Positions 8,902 through 17,364 of a stretch of 64,000 nucleotides of DNA are shown here, piece after piece (the first letter of the stretch is position 1; each line of letters opens with the position of its first letter). Source of the stretch: Sphingomonas_L flavalba_A. GTDB lineage: Bacteria > Pseudomonadota > Alphaproteobacteria > Sphingomonadales > Sphingomonadaceae. The stretch spans positions 868,001 to 932,000 of the forward strand of contig NZ_CP180208.1 of the NCBI RefSeq assembly GCF_047553045.1, given 5' to 3'. The notes under the pieces were generated by a model. That model had not been told where the DNA came from and ran no database searches. It worked only from the letters and a program-made list of their open reading frames with translations. Made by a program: the position numbers and the translations under genes.

Positions 8902-10104
8902 TCAGCCCAAGCGCCCCTCGCCCAGCCGCTGATGCACGAGTGTGACGAAAATGCTACCTGCGACGGGCAAAAGCGCGTCGTCGAAGTCATAGGCGGGGTT
9001 GTGGCACATTGCGCTGTCCTGCCCGAGGAACAGATATGCGCCGGGCGCGGCCTGAAGCAGCAGGGCGAAATCATCGGTGAAGGGGAAAGGGGCATGATCG
9101 CGAATGACCTGCTCTGCCCCGAGTACCTCTGTTGCCGCAGCGACGGCGCGGTTGGCGCCTTCTTCCGCGTTCACGCAGGGCGGCACTTCGGCCAGCCGCG
9201 AGCAGGAAATCGTGCACCCGGTCATCGCCGCAACGCCCGCACAGGCGGCCTCCAGCCGTGTATAGAGCAGTTCCATGACTTCCGGCTTCAGGGCGCGCAG
9301 CGTGCCGCTGAGCGTCGCGCTGGCCGGGATGATGTTGTGCGAGCTTCCGGCATTGAGGGCGCAGACGGTGATGAGGCCGGATTCAGCCGGATCGAGATAG
9401 CGCCCGACGATGGAGGATATTTCAGTGGCAAGGCGGGCGGCGGCCTGCAGCGGATCGGTCGCCTTGAAAAAAGCCGCGCCATGGCCCCCGACGCCTGCGA
9501 TGGCGATTTCCCAGATCACATAGCCGTTGAGCGTGGACCCGGTGCGGATGCCCGCAGTGCCGGGCGCAAGCAACGGCATGTTGTGAAAGGCGTAAACCTC
9601 GTCGAACGGAAAGCGGGTCAGCAATCCGTCGTCGATCATCGCCCGCGCGCCCAGGCCATTTTCCTCCGCCGGCTGAAAGATCAGGACGACGCGGCCCCGC
9701 GCGGGCGGATTTTGCGACAGGTGCTGCGCCACGCCCAACAAGGCGGCGGTATGCCCGTCATGGCCGCAGGCATGGGCGACGCCGCCGGTGTGCGAATGCC
9801 AGTCGCGACCGCTTTCGTCGGACATCGGCAGCGCATCCATGTCGGCGCGCAGCGCGATCGCCGGGCCGGCTTCTTTGCCTTCGATTACCGCGACGACACC
9901 GGTTCCGCCGATGCCCGTTACCGGGGCCAACCCAAAGGCGCGCAGCCGTTCGGCAACAAGACCCGCGGTACGCGCTTCTTCAAAGGCCAGCTCAGGATGG
10001 CGGTGAAAGTCACGGCGCCATTCGGTCATTTCGCGGGTGAGGGCGACAAGCGGCTCGATCAGTTTCAACGGGGAGACCTTTCCATTCGCAGTGCGCTCAG
10101 CCAT
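8902..10104 (-). CDS. M20 family amidohydrolase
   Basis: A metallo-amidohydrolase/carboxypeptidase of about 400 residues in the hippurate hydrolase and N-acyl amino acid amidohydrolase branch. Metal-site motifs are visible: DMDALPM with HACGHDGHTA near the first third, PAEENGLGA, and a GVGGHGA dimerisation-domain segment. No strong ribosome site precedes the ATG at 10104; a TTG about 14 codons further in is an alternative. The gene lies antisense between entA and the permease gene, only 29 bp from the divergent permease start. A role in cleaving DHB-serine amides is conceivable from context but is inference; it may be a general N-acyl amino acid amidase. Confidence 0.87.
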   Translation of the reverse strand: MAERTANGKVSPLKLIEPLVALTREMTEWRRDFHRHPELAFEEARTAGLVAERLRAFGLAPVTGIGGTGVVAVIEGKEAGPAIALRADMDALPMSDESGRDWHSHTGGVAHACGHDGHTAALLGVAQHLSQNPPARGRVVLIFQPAEENGLGARAMIDDGLLTRFPFDEVYAFHNMPLLAPGTAGIRTGSTLNGYVIWEIAIAGVGGHGAAFFKATDPLQAAARLATEISSIVGRYLDPAESGLITVCALNAGSSHNIIPASATLSGTLRALKPEVMELLYTRLEAACAGVAAMTGCTISCSRLAEVPPCVNAEEGANRAVAAATEVLGAEQVIRDHAPFPFTDDFALLLQAAPGAYLFLGQDSAMCHNPAYDFDDALLPVAGSIFVTLVHQRLGEGRLG

Positions 10105-10133
10105 GGCGAAGCGGTGATGAGGGCGCAAGCAGC

Positions 10134-11213
10134 ATGACCGCCGAGGCCGTTTCCGATCGCGGAGCAGGCCCCGGCCGCGCCGCGGCCCTGCTTGCCTATC
10201 GCCGCGCCATGATGCGCCGTTCGCTGATCGTCGCCGGGCTGGGCCTGCTGTGCCTGCTCGCCTTTGCCCTCGACATTTCCACCGGGCCGTCGGCGTTGCC
10301 ACTGCGCGATGTGTGGGCGGGGCTGTTCTCGCCGGAGCGACTGACCACCCCGCAGGTGACGATCATCCGCGATGTCCGCTTACCCTATGCGCTGATGGCG
10401 ATCCTGGTCGGTGCCGCGCTGTCGCTGGCGGGGGCGGAGATGCAGACGATCCTCAACAACCCGCTTGCCAGCCCGTTCACGCTCGGCGTTTCGTCGGCCG
10501 CTTCTTTCGGCGCGGCGCTGGCAATCGTGCTTGGGCTCAGTCTGCCGTTCGTGAGCGCCGACTGGATGGTTCCGATCAATGCGTTTCTCTGCGCCTTTCT
10601 TTCAGTATTGCTGCTCGAAGCGCTGGCGCGCAGTCGTGCGGCAGGGGTGGAAGGCGTGGTGCTGTTCGGGATCGCGCTGGTCTTTACCTTCAATGCGCTG
10701 GTCGCGCTGATCCAGTTCGTCGCCTCACAGGAGGCGCTGTCGCAGCTCGTTTTCTGGTCGATGGGGTCGCTGGGCCGCGCGACATGGGGCAATCTGGCGG
10801 TGCTTGCAGTGGTCGTCGCGCTGGTGCTGCCCTTTTCGATGCGGGCGGCCAATGCGATGACTGCGCTGCGGCTGGGCGAGGACCGGGCCCGTAGTTTCGG
10901 GATCGACGTCGCGCGGCTGCGATTGGCGTCGCTGCTACGCATCAGCGCGCTGGCGGCGACCGCGGTCGCTTTCGTGGGAACCATCGGCTTCATTGGTCTG
11001 GTGGGGCCGCATATCGCCCGGCTGATGGTGGGCGAGGATCATCGTTTCCTGCTTCCCGCATCGCTGTTGACCGGCGCGCTCATCATGTCGCTGGCGTCGG
11101 TCGCCAGCAAGTTGATGGTGCCCGGCATCGTGCTGCCGGTCGGCATCGTCACCTCTATGATCGGTGTGCCGGTGTTTCTGATTCTGATATTGCGCCGGCC
11201 CGAACGCGTATGA
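10134..11213 (+). CDS. FecCD-family siderophore ABC permease
   Basis: Inner-membrane permease of 359 residues with about ten hydrophobic segments. It has family signatures: NPLASPFTLGVSSAA near 105, the DISTGPSALPLRDVW start segment typical of BtuC/FecCD proteins, and the conserved GFIGLVGPHIARLMVGEDHR loop near 285 that contacts the ATPase. It probably carries the ferric catecholate across the inner membrane. Only one permease gene is present, so it should act as a homodimer. Its stop overlaps the ATPase start by 4 nt (ATGA). Confidence 0.93.
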   Translation: MTAEAVSDRGAGPGRAAALLAYRRAMMRRSLIVAGLGLLCLLAFALDISTGPSALPLRDVWAGLFSPERLTTPQVTIIRDVRLPYALMAILVGAALSLAGAEMQTILNNPLASPFTLGVSSAASFGAALAIVLGLSLPFVSADWMVPINAFLCAFLSVLLLEALARSRAAGVEGVVLFGIALVFTFNALVALIQFVASQEALSQLVFWSMGSLGRATWGNLAVLAVVVALVLPFSMRAANAMTALRLGEDRARSFGIDVARLRLASLLRISALAATAVAFVGTIGFIGLVGPHIARLMVGEDHRFLLPASLLTGALIMSLASVASKLMVPGIVLPVGIVTSMIGVPVFLILILRRPERV

Positions 11214-11992
11214 CGGACGCACTGGCAATCAGCGGACTGACCGCCGGATATGGGCGGCGCGTGGTGGTGAACCGGTTGGACCTCGCGCCAGTCAGTCCGG
11301 GAACGGTACTGTCGCTGCTCGGCCCAAATGCGGCGGGGAAGACCACATTGCTGCGGGCGCTGGCCGGCCTGCATCCGGCAACGGGTTCGGTGCGGCTCGG
11401 CGAGCGGGGTCTGCTGTCGCTGTCGCTTGCCGATCATGCACGCCTTGTCACCTATATGCCGCAAAGCCTGCCGCAGCGCGTGGCGCTGACCGTGCTTGAA
11501 GGGGTGATTGGCGCGATGCGCGCGTCTGCGCCGGGCGGTCAGCTGGTGCCGGAACGGGACGTCGCCGACAGGGCGCTGAGTGTGATCGAAAGGGTCGGCA
11601 TCGGGCATCTGGCCATGACCGAACTCAGCCATTTGTCCGGGGGACAGCGCCAGCTTGCGTCACTCGCGCAGGCGCTGGTGCGCCAGCCCCGTGTGCTGTT
11701 GCTGGACGAGCCGATCAGCGCGCTCGATCTGTATTACCAGCTTCGTGTGATGAAGCTGGTGCGCGAACTGGCGGCGGAAAGCAGAATGATCGTTGTCATG
11801 GTGTTGCACGACCTTGCCATCGCGGTGCGCTGGTCGGATCGGGTCGTGCTGCTGGCCGATGGCAGGCTGATCGCAGACGGAACGCCGCAGGACGCGATCA
11901 CTGCGGCGGCGCTAGCCGACGTCTATAAGGTGGCGGCGCGCGTCGATATCACGCCCGACGGCGTACGGATCGCCATAGACGACATATTGTAA
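11210..11992 (+). CDS. ferric siderophore ABC transporter ATPase
   Basis: ABC ATPase of 260 residues from the FepC/FecE group. Walker A is GPNAAGKTT near residue 40, the signature LSGGQRQ is near 142, Walker B is VLLLDEP near 162, and the switch His is in VLHDLAIA near 197. It partners the overlapping permease and very likely the binding-protein lipoprotein encoded on the opposite strand at 13584-14726. A nested hairpin follows the stop. Confidence 0.94.
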   Translation: MTDALAISGLTAGYGRRVVVNRLDLAPVSPGTVLSLLGPNAAGKTTLLRALAGLHPATGSVRLGERGLLSLSLADHARLVTYMPQSLPQRVALTVLEGVIGAMRASAPGGQLVPERDVADRALSVIERVGIGHLAMTELSHLSGGQRQLASLAQALVRQPRVLLLDEPISALDLYYQLRVMKLVRELAAESRMIVVMVLHDLAIAVRWSDRVVLLADGRLIADGTPQDAITAAALADVYKVAARVDITPDGVRIAIDDIL

Positions 11993-12025
11993 CGGGCAAC
12001 GCTTGCCCATGTGGGGTGCGGATGG

Positions 12026-12072
12026 CGGGGCCGGGAAGGAGCGCCACGACGTGGCGCTAAAACCCGGCCCCG
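12026..12072. terminator. nested hairpin between convergent genes
   Basis: The outer arms CGGGGCCGGG (12026-12035) and CCCGGCCCCG (12063-12072) pair perfectly. Inside them AGCGCCAC (12040-12047) and GTGGCGCT (12051-12058) also pair, with a 3-nt loop. It lies between the end of the ABC ATPase and the end of the convergent YncE-like gene. There is no good T-run on either side, so it may be a bidirectional stability or termination structure and not a textbook intrinsic terminator. Confidence 0.55.
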
Positions 12073-12078
12073 TTCCCG

Positions 12079-13524
12079 TTATTTCTTGGGACGAATGCGC
12101 AAAACCGAATCGAGCCCTCCGTCGGTCGCGCCCGACGATTTGTCGACGACATAGACGACGCCATTTTTGCCCGAAGCCGCATGGTTGGCGAGGGGGGCGG
12201 GGCCGAGGTTGGCGACGATCTTGCCATCCTCGTCGGTGACGGCGACGGTGCCCGCACCGCGATTGCTGACGTAGGCGAGGCGCTTCACCGGATCGAACAG
12301 TACATTGAGAGCGCCCGCGCCGATCGGCGTGTCGGCGATCACCGTGCCATCCTTGTCGAGAACGACCAGATTGTCGCTCCCCTGCGCGGCGACGAAGATG
12401 CGGCCGGTAACCGGGTCATGGGCGACCCCGATGGGGCTTTTCGTGCCGGGAACCGCCAGGACTTTTTCCACCGCGTTGGTGCGGGTGTCGATAACCGCCA
12501 CCTCGCTGGTGCTCATGCTAACAGTGTAAAGTTTGTGCGCGGCGGCATCGAGCGACAGGCTGGCGGGTGAAAACTCTGCGCCCCGGCGCAGCGAGCGTAT
12601 CTCCACCGGCTTGTCGATTGCCAATTTCGCCGTGTCGAACACGAAGATCCGCGGCGCGCCGACGGGCGAAGCGTAGGCTTTGCCCAGAGTCTGATCGATG
12701 ACGATGTCGCGGGCGTGCGGGACCGTTCCGGGCTCGAACTGCTTCACCAGCGACAAATCCGACTGGCGATAGACTGCAACCGCGTTCTGTCGGGTGTTCG
12801 TGACCCACACGGTATCCTTGCTGTCGTCCACGCCAACGCCGTATACGGCAAAAACGCCGGGGCGCGGATCAACGGACGCGGGCGCCGGTGATCCGGCCGG
12901 TGCGGGGCCGCGCTTCGGCTCGGGCGCCGCCTGCGGCGTCACGCGCGCAAGAACGGCCAGCGTGTCGGCGTTCAGCTTCACGATCTCTGAATCCCGCACG
13001 GGGGGGCGGCCGATTGCAGCGGTGACGAACAGGCTGTTGTTCTTTGCGCTGTAGGCGGCCTGATAGAGGCCGCGAACGGGCTGAGCGCGCGTGATCTCGT
13101 AATTCTGCTGGCCGGACAGCGGGATGGTCGGCGAAACCTTTAGTTCCGCGATAGTGGCGGCATAAGGCGCCTGTGCGACCACGACGATGGGGTGCACGCC
13201 GGGGACGGCGTCTGCCGGAATCGTCAGCTTGCCGGTGATCTTGCCTTCTGCATCCGCCGTCAGAGTCGCGCCGGGAAGCGGCGTTGATCCGTGCAGCAAG
13301 GTCACGTGTTGACCAGGGCGGAAACCCTGACCCGAAACATTGGCGTCGCCGCCCGCCTGAATGGGCGTTCCTCGTTCTGCACCGGCGAAACTGACCCGCG
13401 TTTCCGACGTGCTGTCGAGCGGACCGAAAGCGGTCTGCCCGCTTGCGGCGCCGGCGGCGAACAGCGAACCCGCGGTCAGAAGCGCGAGGCCGGTCCGACG
13501 CAGGACGTGAAAACGGGAAGCCAT
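12079..13524 (-). CDS. YncE-like secreted beta-propeller protein
   Basis: A 481-residue exported protein. The start at 13524 has AGGAG 7 nt upstream and gives a signal peptide (hydrophobic LALLTAGSLFAAGAASG near 12-28). Residues about 40-130 form an Ig-like segment (SGQGFRPGQ, PGVHPIVVV). The remainder is a repeated YVTN/YncE-type propeller with blades carrying DSKDTVWVTNTR, AYASPVG, KLYTV, GRIFVAAQGSDNL and LAYVSNRGAG. It lies 59 bp downstream of the siderophore binding-protein gene on the same strand, so the two are probably co-transcribed. E. coli yncE is iron-regulated and sits beside a TonB receptor gene, which supports an iron-linked but undefined role. Confidence 0.85.
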   Translation of the reverse strand: MASRFHVLRRTGLALLTAGSLFAAGAASGQTAFGPLDSTSETRVSFAGAERGTPIQAGGDANVSGQGFRPGQHVTLLHGSTPLPGATLTADAEGKITGKLTIPADAVPGVHPIVVVAQAPYAATIAELKVSPTIPLSGQQNYEITRAQPVRGLYQAAYSAKNNSLFVTAAIGRPPVRDSEIVKLNADTLAVLARVTPQAAPEPKRGPAPAGSPAPASVDPRPGVFAVYGVGVDDSKDTVWVTNTRQNAVAVYRQSDLSLVKQFEPGTVPHARDIVIDQTLGKAYASPVGAPRIFVFDTAKLAIDKPVEIRSLRRGAEFSPASLSLDAAAHKLYTVSMSTSEVAVIDTRTNAVEKVLAVPGTKSPIGVAHDPVTGRIFVAAQGSDNLVVLDKDGTVIADTPIGAGALNVLFDPVKRLAYVSNRGAGTVAVTDEDGKIVANLGPAPLANHAASGKNGVVYVVDKSSGATDGGLDSVLRIRPKK

Positions 13525-13583
13525 GGTCAAATTCTCCTGTTGAGCGAAAGCAATGAAGTGACGGCGCCCACGGCGCCGTGGTG

Positions 13584-14726
13584 TCATTTGGGCAGGTCGA
13601 CCCAGTAAACGCCCTGATAGGGTATGGAGAGGAAGCGCTGGTTGATCTCCGCCAGTGTAGCGGCGGGGTCGACATCCGCGAAAAGGGCGGGGTGTGTCCA
13701 TTTCGCGAAGGCTTCGATCGCTACGATGTCGAGCGGGGAGTTAATCAATTGATGCGAAAAGCCGTGGGTGCGGCCGGTTTTTACCGCCGCCAGGCTGGCT
13801 ATGCCCTGGCGTGACGCGATCTTCCTGAGCGAGGCGGCGGCCTCCGCTTCACTGTAGCCCGCGCCGAGCACCAGCCCGCCCGCCTTGGCCAGATGCGGTC
13901 CGCCGGTCGCGATATAGACGGTGGGATCACGCGAGATGACATATTCGAGGTTCAGCTTGCCAAACGGCTGGTTGATGACGTCTGCGCCGATATTATGTCC
14001 GCCGACGAACTGCAGATAATCGCCGATATTGCCGCGCCCCGGCGCGTTGCAGCAATCCGCGCTCATCCCGGCATGAGCCTCCAGAAACAGGGAAGGGCGC
14101 TTGTCGTCCGGCAGGGTGCGAACGCGGTCGGCAATGCGTTTCATCCGTTCCGCGCGGAAGGCGACGAAGGCTTTCGCCTGATCGTCCCGCCCGGTCAGCT
14201 TGCCGAGGATCAACAGGCTTTGTTCGAGATTTTCGAACGGCTTAACGAAGAAGTCGACGATCACCACCGGGACACCCGCTTTTTCGACCTGTTGGATCTG
14301 GGCGTCGGTGACGCCGCTTTCCAGCGACAGGACGGCGACGTCGGGATTTGCGGCAAGCAACGCTTCCACGTCGAAGCTGCCTGCCGAACTGGCTATTTTG
14401 GTTAATCGCCCCAGTTGCGGGGATTTTGCCAGGAGCTGCTTATAAGTTTCGTCGCCCAGCCGGTTGATGTCCTGTGGCCATGCGCTCAGCAATGACACCG
14501 GATCGGGGTGCAGCAGGCCAAGCGCAACGAGATAGCGGCTGTCGTCGATCGCAATGCGCTTTGCCGGTGCGGAGAGAGTGATCGGGCGGCCCCGGACATC
14601 CTTGAGCTGCCCGCTGTCTACAACCGCAGGCGTATCCGCCCCCGAGCCGCAGGCTGACAGGCCAAAGGCTGCCGCACACACAAGCAGAATGGCGGCGGCC
14701 AGTGTTTTCTGGCGCCCGCGATGCAT
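13584..14726 (-). CDS. ferric siderophore ABC substrate-binding lipoprotein
   Basis: A 380-residue periplasmic binding protein of the FepB/FecB (cluster A-II) type. A lipoprotein signal ends in LSAC with Cys26, so it is probably tethered to a membrane. Typical elements are the start of the binding fold at KDVRGRPITL, LLAANPDVAVLSLESG near 125, GVPVVIVDFF near 150, and the long linker helix region followed by FVGGHNIGADV. It should deliver the ferric siderophore to the permease and ATPase encoded convergently at 10134-11992. A Fur-box-like sequence lies 69 nt upstream. Confidence 0.9.
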   Translation of the reverse strand: MHRGRQKTLAAAILLVCAAAFGLSACGSGADTPAVVDSGQLKDVRGRPITLSAPAKRIAIDDSRYLVALGLLHPDPVSLLSAWPQDINRLGDETYKQLLAKSPQLGRLTKIASSAGSFDVEALLAANPDVAVLSLESGVTDAQIQQVEKAGVPVVIVDFFVKPFENLEQSLLILGKLTGRDDQAKAFVAFRAERMKRIADRVRTLPDDKRPSLFLEAHAGMSADCCNAPGRGNIGDYLQFVGGHNIGADVINQPFGKLNLEYVISRDPTVYIATGGPHLAKAGGLVLGAGYSEAEAAASLRKIASRQGIASLAAVKTGRTHGFSHQLINSPLDIVAIEAFAKWTHPALFADVDPAATLAEINQRFLSIPYQGVYWVDLPK

Positions 14727-14794
14727 GAGGCTGTTGCGGAAAATTGCTATGCCCTATCCAGAAGCTTGATTGGTCCAGATTGCATGTCACTAAT

Positions 14795-14809
14795 TGATAA
14801 TGATTGTAA
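14795..14809. promoter_or_regulatory. Fur-box-like sequence in the divergent promoter region
   Basis: TGATAATGATTGTAA fits the 7-1-7 Fur model (TGATAAT-N-ATTATCA) at 12 of 14 specified positions. It sits in the 169-bp region between the divergent binding-protein gene (start 14726) and esterase gene (start 14896), in a locally AT-rich stretch unlike the surrounding GC-rich DNA. Iron repression of both units through this site is the natural inference. Confidence 0.6.
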
Positions 14810-14895
14810 AGAGCATCAAATATGTCGATTTTGGATAACGACTATGCCGATTGATTATGTTGTTCGGTCGGTGCGGCCTGACTAGGAATCTGTTG

Positions 14896-15720
14896 ATGAG
14901 CGAACCGTTCACGCTTCCCGCGACCGAGCGCCTGTATCTCGACCGGGATGGGGTCGGGTATGGCGCTTATCGGCTGGATGTCGCGGCTCCCTCAGGTGTG
15001 GCGCCTGCCGCAGGATGGCCGTCCATCTGGTTGCTTGACGCAGCGGGTTGCTTTGGCACCTGCGTCGAGGCGTTGCATCGCATGAGCCGGCGGTCTGACG
15101 CCACTGGGGTGTCGCCCATGGCGGTCGTCGGACTATCGATCGTCGGGGATCCTTATGATGCGGTGCGGCGCGGTCGTGATTTCACACCCTCCGCAAAAGG
15201 GTCGGGCAAGGTGGATGGAAGTGGCGGCGAGGCCGCAGATTTTCTGTCATTCCTGAATGGCCAGGTGATGAACGCGGTGTGCGATCGCGTCGTGCTCGAC
15301 CGCGATCGGCGGACATTGTTCGGCCATTCACTGGCGGGCTATTTCGCGCTTTGGACGCTGTTCCATCACCCGGCTGCCTTTCGCGGCTATGTCGCGATCA
15401 GTCCTTCGATCTGGTGGGATCGCGACCTTCTGTTCAACGCTGCGTCTGTCCCCGCGCGGCAGGGCCGCCGGTTGTTCATGGCGGTTGGCGAGTGGGAAGA
15501 AGCGCTGCCGCCCTGGCAGGTGGGGAAGGCGGGCAGCGAAGAGCTGCGCGCGCGCCGGCAGGCACGGCGGATGATCGCGAATGCGCGCGAACTGGAAGAG
15601 ATATTGCGCCGGACATCGGAGCCAGACCATGTAGATTTCATGGCGATGGCGCGAGAGGACCATGCATCGATCGTGTCGACGGCAATGCCGCACGCGCTTC
15701 GGCTGGCGTCAACTTTCTGA
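14896..15720 (+). CDS. IroE/BesA-like siderophore esterase
   Basis: An alpha/beta hydrolase of 274 residues in the esterase D family (PF00756-like). The nucleophile elbow is GHSLAG with Ser near 144, followed by the family's SPSIWWD near 174; a His in EDHASIV near 254 completes the likely triad. IroE, Fes and BesA cleave the serine trilactone backbone of catecholate siderophores to release iron. The start at 14896 has AGGAA upstream; an ATG at 14851 lacks this. There is no obvious signal peptide, so cytoplasmic action is likely. Its place beside the uptake genes and Fur-box-like site supports a role in iron release. Confidence 0.82.
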   Translation: MSEPFTLPATERLYLDRDGVGYGAYRLDVAAPSGVAPAAGWPSIWLLDAAGCFGTCVEALHRMSRRSDATGVSPMAVVGLSIVGDPYDAVRRGRDFTPSAKGSGKVDGSGGEAADFLSFLNGQVMNAVCDRVVLDRDRRTLFGHSLAGYFALWTLFHHPAAFRGYVAISPSIWWDRDLLFNAASVPARQGRRLFMAVGEWEEALPPWQVGKAGSEELRARRQARRMIANARELEEILRRTSEPDHVDFMAMAREDHASIVSTAMPHALRLASTF

Positions 15721-15767
15721 TGACTGGTTGAGAGACCGGTCGTTCCAATACGAAACAGGAGCTGGGA

Positions 15768-16313
15768 ATGACGACGAGGGATAGCGCCGATCATTATGGC
15801 ACCGTAACCCGCTTGCTGCATTGGGCGATGGCTGTCCTGCTTTTGTGGCAAATCGGCGGAATGGTGCTGAAACAGATATTGGGCCGCGTGCCGCTGATGG
15901 CATTCTGGGTGGGCACCCACGCGTCGATCGGCCTGCTGTTGCTTGTGCTGCTGCTCATCCGAGCAAGCTGGGCCTTTCGGCAGAGGCGCGCGCGACCGCC
16001 CTATCAGCGCGGTCTGATCGGCGCGCTGGCAAAGGCAGGCCATGTCGCGCTTTATACGCTGATGCTGGTGGTTCCGGCTCTTGCGGTTCTGCGCGCTTTC
16101 GGAAACGGGAAGCCGGTGCAGTTTTTTGGGATGAGACTGCGCGAAGCAACCGGCGAGGAGATCGCGTGGATGGTTGCTCCGGCCAATATGCTTCATGGTA
16201 CGTTGGCATGGGGTTTGGCGGCGCTGATCCTTGGCCATGTCGCAATGGCGTTGGTGCACCGTTTCTGGTGGCGAGACGGAATGATGGCGCGCATGATCGG
16301 TCGCACAGTTTAG
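15768..16313 (+). CDS. cytochrome b561-type membrane protein
   Basis: A 181-residue integral membrane protein with four hydrophobic segments and His residues placed for two b-type hemes (RLLHWAMAVLL near 18, VGTHASIG near 51, NMLHGTLAWG near 143, LGHVAMALVH near 158). AGGAG lies 6 nt before the ATG. It follows the esterase by 47 bp on the same strand. Bacterial b561 proteins move electrons across the inner membrane. Ferric-siderophore reduction would fit this place in the cluster, but superoxide or quinone-linked roles are equally known for the family. Confidence 0.85.
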   Translation: MTTRDSADHYGTVTRLLHWAMAVLLLWQIGGMVLKQILGRVPLMAFWVGTHASIGLLLLVLLLIRASWAFRQRRARPPYQRGLIGALAKAGHVALYTLMLVVPALAVLRAFGNGKPVQFFGMRLREATGEEIAWMVAPANMLHGTLAWGLAALILGHVAMALVHRFWWRDGMMARMIGRTV

Positions 16314-16323
16314 CGGCAGGACC

Positions 16324-17262
16324 TTAGGGCGTCCGCTGAACTGCCTCCGGCTGCGAGGCGGTGCAGGCGTCGGCAATAACATCGACCAGCCACATGGTGG
16401 CCGGATCGCGGCGGCTGCGTTCGTGCCACAGAACCCAATAGTTGAACCGGCCGATCTCAACCGGCGCGGGGATTACCGCAAATCGCTCGTCGGCCGCGAA
16501 TGTATGGGCCGTCTGGGTCGGTAGGGTGACGACCGCGTCGGAATCCAGCAACATGAAGGGAGAAATCTGGAAATAGGGCAGCCTGGCTCTGACCTTTCGG
16601 TAGGCGGCATGGTCGTTCAACATGGCGCTGACGGGATCGGGGCCATACTCGCTGACCGTCACGCTGATGTGTGGCCATTGCAGAAAGTTGTCGATTGCCA
16701 TCGCGCCGTCATCATGGCCCGCCAAAGCGGGATGGCCCGCGCGCATCACACAGCTGCAGCTTTCCTCGAAAAGATGGCGGCCATAGGTGGCGCTGAAATC
16801 GGGTTCGATGCCTGTCACGATCAGGTCCAGTTCGCCTGACGCCAGTTTCGCGTTCATCGTGTCACTGAAGGCGGACACCTCCAATACAGCCTCAGGGGCA
16901 AGTTGTTGAAGCTCCCTGAGAGCCGGTGCGATGACCGAAAGGACCCCGTGATCGGTCGATGCGATGCGGAACGTACGTTGCAGCTTGGCCGGATCGAACC
17001 GGCTGGATGTGAACAGCAAACTCGTGGTGGCCAGCCAGTTCTGAACCGGCGCGACCAGTTCCTCGCCCCGGCTGGTCAGGTCCATTCCGCGGTTGGTCCG
17101 GATCAGAAGAGGGTCCTGAAAGGCGATACGTAGCTGTGTAAGCGATCGGCTGACCGCTGGTTGGCTGACGCCCAGTTTGCGCGCGGTGCCGGTCACGCTG
17201 CGGGTTTGCAGCAGGACAGACAGAGTGAGCAGCAAATTGAGATCGAGACCGGCGAGGCGAAT
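16324..17262 (-). CDS. LysR-family regulator, apparently with an ATT start
   Basis: LysR-type regulator of about 312 residues: N-terminal HTH (TRSVTGTARKLGVSQPAVSRS) and a substrate-binding domain resembling the NodD/PcpR/SyrM branch. The typical N-terminus RLAGLDLNLLL reads in frame upstream of the first ordinary start codon, TTG at 17235. Position 17262 is ATT, preceded by AGGAG at an 8-nt spacing, with no ATG, GTG or TTG between. I therefore call ATT as the start. The gene is convergent with cytochrome b561, 10 bp apart. Its target is unknown. Confidence 0.82.
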   Translation of the reverse strand: MRLAGLDLNLLLTLSVLLQTRSVTGTARKLGVSQPAVSRSLTQLRIAFQDPLLIRTNRGMDLTSRGEELVAPVQNWLATTSLLFTSSRFDPAKLQRTFRIASTDHGVLSVIAPALRELQQLAPEAVLEVSAFSDTMNAKLASGELDLIVTGIEPDFSATYGRHLFEESCSCVMRAGHPALAGHDDGAMAIDNFLQWPHISVTVSEYGPDPVSAMLNDHAAYRKVRARLPYFQISPFMLLDSDAVVTLPTQTAHTFAADERFAVIPAPVEIGRFNYWVLWHERSRRDPATMWLVDVIADACTASQPEAVQRTP

Positions 17263-17364
17263 GGCCGCGGCTCCTAGGAGGTAAGAACAATTGTCATTGG
17301 CTAGTCTGCTTGCGCACTGTCTTCAACTCTCCTCCACGCGCTTCCTGTGGTTGGGCAGGGGTGT

